DNA of 64,000 bases from Brevinema_A sp051647245 (GTDB lineage Bacteria > Spirochaetota > Brevinematia > Brevinematales > Brevinemataceae), in the NCBI GenBank assembly GCA_051647245.1, contig JBOFDS010000012.1, positions 62,001 through 126,000 on the forward strand, in the 5' to 3' direction. The position numbers were made by a program, and so were the translations under genes. Numbering within the stretch: the stretch's first letter is position 1; each line of letters opens with the position of its first letter. The notes beneath the pieces were generated by a model. That model was not told where the DNA came from. It searched no databases and saw nothing but the letters and a program-made list of their open reading frames with translations. Shown here piece after piece: positions 24,088 to 31,868 of the stretch.

Positions 24088-25008
24088 ATGTTAGGTAACA
24101 AAATAACAAGTAAGGCTACGATTGGTATCGTAGCCTTATCTTCATCACATTTAGATCCTGCACAGATCGAAAAAGGCAAAAAATATCTCGAAAATTTTGG
24201 TCATAAAGTCATTATTCATCCTTATGCGACACTCAATACCCATTTCTTCCCAGGAACGATCGCCGAAAGAGCACAACAGCTAACGGATATGTTTTCGGAT
24301 CCAGAAATTGATATGATTATGTGTTTGAAGGGTGGCTACGGCTCTATTCAAATTTTATCTTCCATAAACTATGATATAATCAAAAAAAATCCCAAAGTTT
24401 TCGTGGGATTTAGTGATTTGACTTCTGTGTTGAATACTTTTGCTGAGAGACTTGGGCTTATTTGTTTTCAAGGCCCTATGCTTGTATCAAATTTTGGGCA
24501 AGATTCCCACTCCTTACAAACAGACAAATCTTTCTTTTCTATCATTTCTGGCGAACGTCAGATCCTTGCTGAGGAGTTTGAAATTCTTTGTCAAGGGAAG
24601 GAGCCTGTTGTCTCTGGCACGATGCTTGGGGGGAATTTGATTACCTTTATGTGTCTGATGGGAACGGAATTTGAACCAAATCTCAAGGACAGTATTTTGT
24701 TTTTTGAAGATATAGACGAAAAGACCTACTCCATCGATAGGGCTCTCACTCAGCTCATCAATCACAAAGATATCAACAAAGTCAAGGCTATTGTCTTTGG
24801 AAATTTTAACGATTGTATTACCAGAAACGAGCATGAGCTACCTCTTCCTGATCTTTTTAATGATAGGCTCGCTCATTTGAATATTCCTATCATTACGGGA
24901 GTACCTTCTGGACATTGTCATCCTATGGATACGATGCCTATTGGTGCAAAAGTCAAGCTAGATCTCACACAAAAAACACTCTCTCTTGAAGAAAAGGTGG
25001 TCAAATAA
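24088..25008 (+). CDS. ldcA: LD-carboxypeptidase (S66 family, LdcA/MccF-like)
   Basis: 306 residues. Serine peptidase S66: CLKGGYGSIQIL, the nucleophile Ser in VFVGFSDLTSVLN, the catalytic Glu in LFFEDIDEKTYSIDRAL and the His in ITGVPSGHCHPMDTMPIG. Cytoplasmic enzymes of this family remove the terminal D-Ala from muropeptide tetrapeptides during peptidoglycan recycling; MccF-like members cleave other acyl conjugates. The gene overlaps the next by one base (TAATG at 25006-25010). Codons 8-18 contain a perfect 12-bp inverted repeat (see the regulatory feature). Confidence 0.88.
   Translation: MLGNKITSKATIGIVALSSSHLDPAQIEKGKKYLENFGHKVIIHPYATLNTHFFPGTIAERAQQLTDMFSDPEIDMIMCLKGGYGSIQILSSINYDIIKKNPKVFVGFSDLTSVLNTFAERLGLICFQGPMLVSNFGQDSHSLQTDKSFFSIISGERQILAEEFEILCQGKEPVVSGTMLGGNLITFMCLMGTEFEPNLKDSILFFEDIDEKTYSIDRALTQLINHKDINKVKAIVFGNFNDCITRNEHELPLPDLFNDRLAHLNIPIITGVPSGHCHPMDTMPIGAKVKLDLTQKTLSLEEKVVK
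24111..24138 (+). promoter_or_regulatory. Perfect intragenic stem-loop at the start of ldcA
   Basis: TAAGGCTACGAT (24111-24122) pairs without mismatch with ATCGTAGCCTTA (24127-24138) around a TGGT loop, beginning 23 nt into the coding sequence. There is no T-run, so it is not a simple terminator. It could affect translation or mRNA processing within the spm operon (inference). Confidence 0.5.
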
Positions 25009-26174
25009 TGTTTCCTCAAGAAATCAAAGATCTCCATCCTTGGTTAGTGGCTGTACGTCGTGATTTTCATGAGAATCCTGAATTAGGATTTGAAGAATTT
25101 CGCACCTCGGACAAGATCAAAGAATACCTCACAGAAATGGGACTTTCTCCCAAATCCATCGCTCAAACAGGCGTTATCGCGGAAATTACTGGTCAAGATC
25201 CTTCTCGCACCATCGCGATTCGTGCTGATATTGATGCCTTGCCTATCCATGATTCTAAAGATTGTCCTTATCGCTCCAAAATCGACGGTAAAATGCATGC
25301 TTGCGGACACGACGCTCATACAACGATTGCACTTGGAGTGGCGAAGATTCTTTCTCAAAATACCCCACCCTGTAATGTTCGTTTTTTGTTCCAACCTGCT
25401 GAAGAAACCGACGGTGGTGCCGTACCCATCATCAACGAAGGTGGTCTTGACCATGTGAATGCTATTTTTGGCTTACATGTCGATTCAGAGCTTCCTGTTG
25501 GGCAGATTGCTTGTCGTTATGGTGCAATGAATGCCTCTTCCGACATGATCACTATAGAATTATTTGGTAAAAAAAGTCATGCTGCGTATCCAGCAGGATC
25601 AGTAGACGCGATTGTTATCGCAGCTGCCGTAATCCAAAATCTTCAAAGCATCATCTCCAGAAACATAGACGGACGCGAGTCAGCGGTGCTTTCTCTTGGT
25701 ATGATTCATGGAGGGACAGCTCGTAACGTGATTGCTGATCATGTGGTAATTGAAGGAACAATAAGAACACTCAACCCAGAGATCCGTGAGCACGTCAATA
25801 AACGTGTCAAAGAAATGCTCGACCTCACAGCAAAGGCTTTTGGTGGAAGCGCAAAATATACAAGAAAACTAGGCTATACCTCTCTCATCAACCATGACAA
25901 AGCCGTGGATCATATTATTGAAAATGCCAAAACTCTCCTCGGAGCACAAAATGTCATCATGAAACCCCACCCAAATATGGGAGTAGAAGATTTTGCTTAT
26001 TATTTGGAGAAGGTTGAAGGAGCATTTTTCTATCTCGGGACAGCAAACTATGATAAAGGTATTGTTCATCATGGGCATAACGAAGGCTTTGATATCGATG
26101 AAGATGCCCTTGCCATTGGTGTTCAAATGCAACTTGCAAATATCTTTAGTTATCATCAATATCTCTCAAAATAA
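25008..26174 (+). CDS. M20-family amidohydrolase / aminoacyl hydrolase
   Basis: 388 residues, typical of the M20D group (hippurate hydrolase, IAA-amino-acid hydrolase, N-acetyl-diaminopimelate deacetylase). It opens with HPWLVAVRRDFHENPELGFEEFRTSDKI. Metal-site residues are in MHACGHDAHTT and FQPAEETDGG, with GLHVDSELPVGQIA and a C-terminal MGVEDFAYY. Given ldcA in translational overlap upstream, cleavage of a peptidoglycan-derived peptide or N-acetyl-DAP is an attractive guess. The exact substrate cannot be read from sequence. Last gene of the spmB operon. Confidence 0.82.
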   Translation: MFPQEIKDLHPWLVAVRRDFHENPELGFEEFRTSDKIKEYLTEMGLSPKSIAQTGVIAEITGQDPSRTIAIRADIDALPIHDSKDCPYRSKIDGKMHACGHDAHTTIALGVAKILSQNTPPCNVRFLFQPAEETDGGAVPIINEGGLDHVNAIFGLHVDSELPVGQIACRYGAMNASSDMITIELFGKKSHAAYPAGSVDAIVIAAAVIQNLQSIISRNIDGRESAVLSLGMIHGGTARNVIADHVVIEGTIRTLNPEIREHVNKRVKEMLDLTAKAFGGSAKYTRKLGYTSLINHDKAVDHIIENAKTLLGAQNVIMKPHPNMGVEDFAYYLEKVEGAFFYLGTANYDKGIVHHGHNEGFDIDEDALAIGVQMQLANIFSYHQYLSK

Positions 26175-26205
26175 AAAACTCACTTCAAATACGAAGTGAG
26201 TTTTT
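26174..26205. terminator. Bidirectional terminator
   Basis: Stem AAAAACTCACTTC / GAAGTGAGTTTTT with T-runs between convergent genes. Confidence 0.9.
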
Positions 26206-26207
26206 GT

Positions 26208-26882
26208 TTATTTACCTATTGTAACACCCATTGTAAGGTAACTATCCCAAACAATAAAAGGCTCTGAACTATGGTAAGTCCCATAAACCGGCATAGAGAA
26301 TTTATTCCTCCAGCCAAAAGTGAAACCGTTTGGTTTGATATATTGGAGACTACCTATCGCAATCTGTGCAGCCAAAAAGTTACCTCGTTTTAGAGAATTT
26401 ATCGTTGTCCCAGAACTATCTGTGAACATTTGATCCATTTGAGCGTACCCACCCTTCAAACCAAGTCCTATCAATTCAAATAAAAATCGATCCCCCTCTA
26501 ACTCTCGTCCCACCACATAGCCTAAAGTAAGACCTCCTGTAATACGGATGCGAGAGAGATTTGCTTTGGTGGTATCATTAGCTGAATAAAGGGCTTTGGA
26601 CAAATCAACATTCATTTCACCTATCAGATTCAAACCATGAATCATACCTCCAAATTGAACATTGTGGAAAACATAGCCCATCTCAACCGCAACAATACCC
26701 CCATGAAAAAGACTCACTGGTGCAACCTCAGGAAATTCAGTCGAACGTCCATCAGAAAATTCAGATCCAACTCCAATATGGTAACCACCACCAAAATTTA
26801 ATTGCAAATTATGCCGCCCTAAAGCTGCATGAAGATCAGTCATAGAAAGCACAAAAACGCTCATAATCATTATTTTTTTCAT
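26208..26882 (-). CDS. Exported beta-barrel-like protein
   Basis: About 224 residues from the ATG at 26882 (AAGGG about 8 nt upstream; an in-frame TTG two codons earlier is less likely). A signal peptide (KKIMIMSVFVLSMTDLHA) is followed by many alternating hydrophobic and glycine strands (LQLNFGGGYHIGVG, GGLTLGYVVG, FGWRNKFSMPVYG). The C-terminus is SYLTMGVTIGK. This is the pattern of a small outer-membrane beta-barrel, although the last residue is not aromatic. Monocistronic and of unknown specificity. Confidence 0.6.
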   Translation of the reverse strand: MKKIMIMSVFVLSMTDLHAALGRHNLQLNFGGGYHIGVGSEFSDGRSTEFPEVAPVSLFHGGIVAVEMGYVFHNVQFGGMIHGLNLIGEMNVDLSKALYSANDTTKANLSRIRITGGLTLGYVVGRELEGDRFLFELIGLGLKGGYAQMDQMFTDSSGTTINSLKRGNFLAAQIAIGSLQYIKPNGFTFGWRNKFSMPVYGTYHSSEPFIVWDSYLTMGVTIGK

Positions 26883-26984
26883 ATACAAAGCCCTTATATA
26901 GAAGATGTAGAATTATATCACATCTCTACCATCTAAATCAAATATATTAAGATATAGAAGTATCGGCAAACAAGCTTTTAATTC

Positions 26985-27012
26985 TTGACATTATGAGTAG
27001 CTGTGTTATAAT
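26985..27012 (+). promoter_or_regulatory. Promoter of the PTS EIIC gene
   Basis: TTGACA (26985-26990), 16 bp, TATAAT (27007-27012). Confidence 0.75.
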
Positions 27013-27044
27013 AATTTCAATAAATTCAGTACGGAGTTCAAAAT

Positions 27045-28370
27045 ATGATGGATTTTTTAGAAAAAATTAATCAGCGCATGATGCCTATGCTTGGTCGCCT
27101 TACAAATCTACCCTATATTATGGCCATTCGGGATGGAATGATTTCTACGATACCCTTGACGATAGCAGGATCATTCTTTTTGATTTTTGCGTTTCCTCCT
27201 GTACCTAGTCAGTGGTTTGAAAACATTTCACTATTCCAATGGATCGCTGAAAATAGATTGAGTATTTTGATTCCTTTTCGTGCGACAATGGGCATGATTT
27301 CGATTTTTGTGGTTTATAATACAGCAGCATCTCTTGCTAAGGCTTATTCTAAAACGCATAATATCACGCTAGATTCGATGGCAACAGGAACACTTGCTTT
27401 GGTTGCATTTTTTATTACGCAAAATTTCGTTTCTGCAAATAATCTTAATGGTGAATCACTAGGATTGGTGATTTCTTTGGAGAATCTTGGATCAGCTGGA
27501 TTATTTGTTGGGATTTTAACATCTTTTATAACAACAGAAATCTATCGATTCTTCAAACAAAAAGACCTCATCATCAAAATGCCAGATTCTGTACCACCAG
27601 CTGTAGCTAGGTCTTTTGAGGCATTAATTCCGATGTTTGTGATTATATTAATTTTTGGAAGTTTGCACATCCTCCCAAAAATCATCAATCCAGAATATTC
27701 TTATATAAATCTCCACACTATTATCGGGAATATGTTTGGCTGGTTAGCTGGAGGGGTTGATAGTCTTGGTGGAGCGTTACTTTTAGTATTTTTCATTTGT
27801 TTATTATGGATCTCCGGAGTACATGGTATGGCAGTGATCGGTGCAATTGCTCGACCAGTCTGGCTAATGCTTCTTGATAAAAATAGCGTGAATTTTGCTG
27901 AAGGAATTGCAACAGAACATATTTTTGTTGAGCCGTTTTATCAATGGTTTGTATGGATTGGAGGGGCTGGATCAACCTTAGGTCTTTTAATAGCTGCGTT
28001 GATTGTAGCCAAATCACCTTTCATCAGATCTTTCTCAAAAACTGCCTTTATACCTTCCTTATTCAATATTAATGAGCCTGTGATGTTTGGTTTACCTGTG
28101 GTTTTAAATCCTGTGTTAGGGATTCCTTTCATCATCGCTCCGATGGTACAAACGATTATTACATGGTTTGCGATGCAGAGTGGTTTGGTTCCAACAAACG
28201 TCATCCTTGCACCGTGGACGTTTCCATTTTTCATTGGGGCATATATTTCGACAGGTGGTAGCATTACTGCAGCAATTCTTGCCATATTTAATGTCGTAGT
28301 GTCGACCTTGATTTACTTACCTTTTGTTATGATTTATGACAAACAACAACTCTCTCAAGAAAATATTTAA
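27045..28370 (+). CDS. PTS lactose/cellobiose-family EIIC permease
   Basis: 441 residues with about ten membrane helices. Family marks are AIRDGMISTIPLTIAGSFFLI near the N-terminus, WISGVHGMAVIGAIARPVW and the substrate-site NEPVMFGLPVVLNPVLGIPFI. EIIC forms the sugar channel of a phosphotransferase system for beta-glucosides, chitobiose or lactose. The matching EIIA and EIIB are not adjacent; the gene stands alone between its own promoter and terminator. The window also carries nagB (49858), so chitobiose/N,N'-diacetyl-chitobiose is one possible substrate (inference). Two adjacent ATGs (27045, 27048) both fit the GGAG site. Confidence 0.9.
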   Translation: MMDFLEKINQRMMPMLGRLTNLPYIMAIRDGMISTIPLTIAGSFFLIFAFPPVPSQWFENISLFQWIAENRLSILIPFRATMGMISIFVVYNTAASLAKAYSKTHNITLDSMATGTLALVAFFITQNFVSANNLNGESLGLVISLENLGSAGLFVGILTSFITTEIYRFFKQKDLIIKMPDSVPPAVARSFEALIPMFVIILIFGSLHILPKIINPEYSYINLHTIIGNMFGWLAGGVDSLGGALLLVFFICLLWISGVHGMAVIGAIARPVWLMLLDKNSVNFAEGIATEHIFVEPFYQWFVWIGGAGSTLGLLIAALIVAKSPFIRSFSKTAFIPSLFNINEPVMFGLPVVLNPVLGIPFIIAPMVQTIITWFAMQSGLVPTNVILAPWTFPFFIGAYISTGGSITAAILAIFNVVVSTLIYLPFVMIYDKQQLSQENI

Positions 28371-28398
28371 AAAACCCCTCTTTACGAGGGGCTTTTTT
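28369..28398 (+). terminator. Terminator of the EIIC gene
   Basis: Stem CCCCTC / GAGGGG with A-run before and T-run after. It overlaps the stop codon. Confidence 0.85.
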
Positions 28399-28403
28399 TA
28401 TGC

Positions 28404-28432
28404 TTGACAGTAAAAAGAAAACATGGTAAAAT
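28404..28432 (+). promoter_or_regulatory. Promoter of the 28461 gene
   Basis: TTGACA (28404-28409), 17 bp, TAAAAT (28427-28432). Confidence 0.8.
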
Positions 28433-28460
28433 CAACATTAAGATATTCTAAGGATGTTAA

Positions 28461-28931
28461 ATGTTAGGGCGATTATTTTTTTTATGTTTTCCCGTTTTTC
28501 TTTTTGCAAACGAAGCTCTGGATGTCGAACTAAATCACACCTCTTGGATCTTTACCCACCCAACAGAAGAAATTTATTCTACCTTGCTTAGCTTCAAGGA
28601 TAGAGAAGTTTTATTTCAATATTTCTCGGAAACCAATCTTCTCTCCGAAACCAACTTCACGATTGATCGTTGGGAAAAAGTCGCGAATGCTTTTGTGATT
28701 TTTCATCAAGATGCCTTGCCAAGTATGAGCATGTTTGAACTAAAAGACGATCGTTTGATACAAATTTTAATCGAAGATCATGTTCAAGGCGCTCAAATGA
28801 TGAAAATTTCAACAGATGACGGAGAGATGGAGATTCCTTATCTGGAATTTTCAAAACATACAGCTATCATTGAGGTGAAGGAAGAAAAAAGTCCTGAGTC
28901 CATAAATCCCTCACCTGATGTAGATCAATAA
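28461..28931 (+). CDS. Small exported protein, function unknown
   Basis: 156 residues with a signal peptide (MLGRLFFLCFPVFLFA, cleavage before NEALD). The mature part is acidic and of mixed structure, with no family motif; the last 25 residues (VKEEKSPESINPSPDVDQ region) are probably disordered. It stands between the EIIC gene and gatA with its own promoter; gatA also appears to have a promoter, so there is no firm operon. Function unknown. Confidence 0.65.
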   Translation: MLGRLFFLCFPVFLFANEALDVELNHTSWIFTHPTEEIYSTLLSFKDREVLFQYFSETNLLSETNFTIDRWEKVANAFVIFHQDALPSMSMFELKDDRLIQILIEDHVQGAQMMKISTDDGEMEIPYLEFSKHTAIIEVKEEKSPESINPSPDVDQ

Positions 28932-28960
28932 TTGACTTATTTATCAAATTATTTTATACT
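28932..28960 (+). promoter_or_regulatory. gatA promoter
   Basis: TTGACT (28932-28937), 17 bp, TATACT (28955-28960). Confidence 0.7.
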
Positions 28961-28990
28961 GTAATGAAATACTAAAAAAAGGAATAATCC

Positions 28991-30427
28991 ATGAGTTTAA
29001 CTTCCAAAACCGTCTCCGAATTATCCAAGATGCTTGCTTCTAAAGAAGTGTCCTCGGTAGAATTAACAGAAGCTTACCTTTCCAATATTGCTGACGACCA
29101 AGCTCACTCTCTCCCAACTAATGCATATATCACTGTCACTCCAGAACTAGCAATTGAAGGGGCAAAGGCTGCTGACGAAAGAATTCAAAATAACACACAT
29201 ACCGCTCTTACAGGGATTCCATTAGGCGTTAAAGATCTTATCAATGTCAAAGATGTACGTACCACATGTGCGTCTAAGATCTTGGGGGATTTTGTAGCTC
29301 CTTATGATGCCACCGTTGTCGATAAATTAATTCGTCAAGAAGGTATGCCTCACCTCGGAAAACTCAATCTTGATGAATTTGCAATGGGTTCTTCTAACGA
29401 AACCTCATTCTATGGTGCTGTCCGCAACCCTATCAATAAAGAATATTGTCCTGGTGGATCTTCTGGTGGATCTTCTGCAGCTATCGCTGGGAAGCTTGCT
29501 CCTATCACGCTTGGTACAGATACTGGTGGATCTATCCGCCAGCCTGCTGCATTCTGTGGATGTGTTGGGTTCAAACCAACCTATGGACGCGTTTCCCGTT
29601 TTGGTGCAATCGCCTTTGCTTCTTCTTTGGATCAAATTGGACCAATTGCTCAAAGTGTTGAAGATGCAGCAATGTTATACCAGGCTTTAGCAGGGCATGA
29701 TCCTAAAGATAGCACCAGCTTGAAAGATATTATTCAACCAGTAAAACTTCAAAAAAATCTTAAAGGGCTTCGTATAGGAATCCCTAAAGAATTTTTCGTA
29801 GAAGACTTGGACAAAGAAATCAAAGAAAAAATCATGCAAGTAGCCAAAGATCTCGAAAAAGAAGGTGCTATCTTATCTGATGTCTCCATGCCTAATATCA
29901 AGCACGCTCCAGCTATCTACTATATCATTGCTCCAGCTGAAGCATCTGCGAATTTAGAGCGTTTTGATGGTATCCGTTATGGATATAGAGCAAATGCCGA
30001 TCTTTTATCTGAAACATATATCAAAAGCCGTACAGAAGGATTTGGAACAGAAGTCAAGCGTCGCTTGATTCTTGGAACATTTATTCTTTCTTCAGATTCT
30101 TATGATGAATTCTTCGTGAAAGCTCAACAACTTCGTCATATGATGATTGATGAATTTGACTCTGTTTATCAAAATGTGGATATTGTTCTCGGCCCAACCA
30201 CCCCAACAACTGCATTCAAATTAAATGAAAAAAATAATGATCCTGTTGCTATGTACCTTAACGACATCTTTACTATTCCTGCCAATTTGATTGGATCACC
30301 TTCTATTTCAATTCCTGTAGGAAATGCAAGTAATGGTCTTCCTATCGGTCTCCAACTAATGGGGCGCAGACTTGAAGATGCAGAACTTCTCAATTACGCC
30401 TATAGTATCGAACAATTATACAAATAA
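28991..30427 (+). CDS. gatA: Asp/Glu-tRNA amidotransferase subunit A
   Basis: 478 residues, standard length. The amidase signature is present with the Lys-cisSer-Ser triad: GVKDLINVKD holds the Lys (about residue 79), PGGSSGGSSAAIAGKLAPITLGTDTGGSIRQPAAFCG holds the two Ser residues. FTIPANLIGSPSISIPVG lies near the end. GatA releases ammonia from glutamine for transamidation of misacylated Glu-tRNA(Gln) or Asp-tRNA(Asn) by GatB. gatB and gatC are not adjacent and must be elsewhere. It has its own promoter and terminator. Confidence 0.95.
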   Translation: MSLTSKTVSELSKMLASKEVSSVELTEAYLSNIADDQAHSLPTNAYITVTPELAIEGAKAADERIQNNTHTALTGIPLGVKDLINVKDVRTTCASKILGDFVAPYDATVVDKLIRQEGMPHLGKLNLDEFAMGSSNETSFYGAVRNPINKEYCPGGSSGGSSAAIAGKLAPITLGTDTGGSIRQPAAFCGCVGFKPTYGRVSRFGAIAFASSLDQIGPIAQSVEDAAMLYQALAGHDPKDSTSLKDIIQPVKLQKNLKGLRIGIPKEFFVEDLDKEIKEKIMQVAKDLEKEGAILSDVSMPNIKHAPAIYYIIAPAEASANLERFDGIRYGYRANADLLSETYIKSRTEGFGTEVKRRLILGTFILSSDSYDEFFVKAQQLRHMMIDEFDSVYQNVDIVLGPTTPTTAFKLNEKNNDPVAMYLNDIFTIPANLIGSPSISIPVGNASNGLPIGLQLMGRRLEDAELLNYAYSIEQLYK

Positions 30428-30434
30428 GTTCACA

Positions 30435-30462
30435 AAAAAGCTCCTATTACTAGGAGCTTTTT
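30435..30462. terminator. Bidirectional terminator
   Basis: Stem AAAAAGCTCCTA / TAGGAGCTTTTT between gatA and the convergent ankyrin gene. Confidence 0.9.
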
Positions 30463-30475
30463 TTATAGACTAAAA

Positions 30476-31777
30476 TTAATAATTAATATCCAGCTTTTTT
30501 GGTGCTTCATTTTTTATTGGTTCAGCAAGAAGGTATTGGATAGACTTGGTGTCGCCTCTTTCTCCAGCCCACATAAGCGCTGTTTTACCTGAATTGTCAG
30601 CGATAGAGGTTAAAGCACCTTTTCCGACCAAATATTTTACCATTGTAAAACGACCCCAAATAACCGCACGCATTAAGGCTGTTTGACCATAGCGATTTTG
30701 CGTATTGAGATTTGCTCCACCATTAATGAGAAGTTTTGCAATATTGAGATTCCCATCACTCGCTGCGAACATTAAGGCTGTCCATCCAAGATTGTCTTGA
30801 ACATCAATATTCACTGATTTGGAAACAAGATAACGAACTATATCAGTATTTTTTGCATTCACAGCATACATCAGAGGTGTGCGTCCTTCATCATCACGAG
30901 CATTAAGATCTCCTCCCTTCGCAACAATAGCTTCAATAATAGGTAAGTTGCCGATACGGGTTGCATATAAAAGAGTTGAATTTGACTCACTATCAACATA
31001 ATTGACATTAGCACCTTTATTCAATAAGAAGGTCGCAATACCAAGATGTCCTCTTTCCAAAGCATGCATTAAAGGAGTTTTATTTCTATTATCGAGAGCG
31101 TTGATATCAACATTTTTATCTTCTACAAGAAATTTGACAAGATCTAAACGTCCTCCAGCCACAGCATAGAAAAATTCAGACATACCTTGACTATCTCTAG
31201 CTCCAAGCAAAGCCCCCTTGTCGACGAGATACTTAAAGATCTGCATATCTCCAATTTCTGTTGAAACCATGAGTACATTTTTTCTTTTATTATCATAAAT
31301 ATTGATATTAGCACCCTTCTCCACAAGTAACTGAACAACAGGGAGATGACGGTATTTGATAGCTTCCATGAGGGCTGTTTGACCAAGACGTCCACGAACA
31401 TTAAGATCAGCATCGCTTTCAATTAAAAATTCAACAGCTTTAAGATAACCACGACTCGCAGCAAACATCAAAGGAGTTGTTCCATTGGTATCAGAATCCT
31501 CAACAGATCTACCTTCTGTAATAGCTGTTTTAATCTGAATAATAAAAGATTCCTCATCCTTAGACATCGTCGGAGAAATCGAGGTATTTAATGGAATATC
31601 AATAGATGGTTTTATATCTGCTAAAGGATTAGCTAATGGAGTGGTATTAGTATTTGTGGCAGGAGCTGGCTTTCCAAGTGTCATTTTTTCGAGAGATGGC
31701 TCAATACTTGAATCATCTTGGGAGAAAGAAGAATTGTTCATCCCTAATAAAAATACTAATAACAGAAACTTTTTCAT
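30476..31777 (-). CDS. Secreted ankyrin-repeat protein
   Basis: 433 residues. A signal peptide (MKKFLLLVFLLGMNNSSFSQ) and a roughly 70-residue Pro/Thr/Asn-rich linker are followed by about nine 33-residue ankyrin repeats from residue 95 to the end, for example DTNGTTPLMFAASRGYLKAVEFLIESDADLN in pattern, with recurrent TPLM and TALM cores. Ankyrin arrays bind proteins; here the site is the periplasm or cell exterior. Some spirochaetes carry many such proteins. No enzymatic domain is present. It is convergent with gatA and follows the coiled-coil membrane protein gene on the same strand after about 90 bp. Confidence 0.88.
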   Translation of the reverse strand: MKKFLLLVFLLGMNNSSFSQDDSSIEPSLEKMTLGKPAPATNTNTTPLANPLADIKPSIDIPLNTSISPTMSKDEESFIIQIKTAITEGRSVEDSDTNGTTPLMFAASRGYLKAVEFLIESDADLNVRGRLGQTALMEAIKYRHLPVVQLLVEKGANINIYDNKRKNVLMVSTEIGDMQIFKYLVDKGALLGARDSQGMSEFFYAVAGGRLDLVKFLVEDKNVDINALDNRNKTPLMHALERGHLGIATFLLNKGANVNYVDSESNSTLLYATRIGNLPIIEAIVAKGGDLNARDDEGRTPLMYAVNAKNTDIVRYLVSKSVNIDVQDNLGWTALMFAASDGNLNIAKLLINGGANLNTQNRYGQTALMRAVIWGRFTMVKYLVGKGALTSIADNSGKTALMWAGERGDTKSIQYLLAEPIKNEAPKKLDINY

Positions 31778-31868
31778 GATAGAACATCCTATATGAATTT
31801 TTTATAAACTTATGAAAATAAGCTATCTTTTTATTTTATCGGTAAATACCTATCAATAAATTGAGCGA

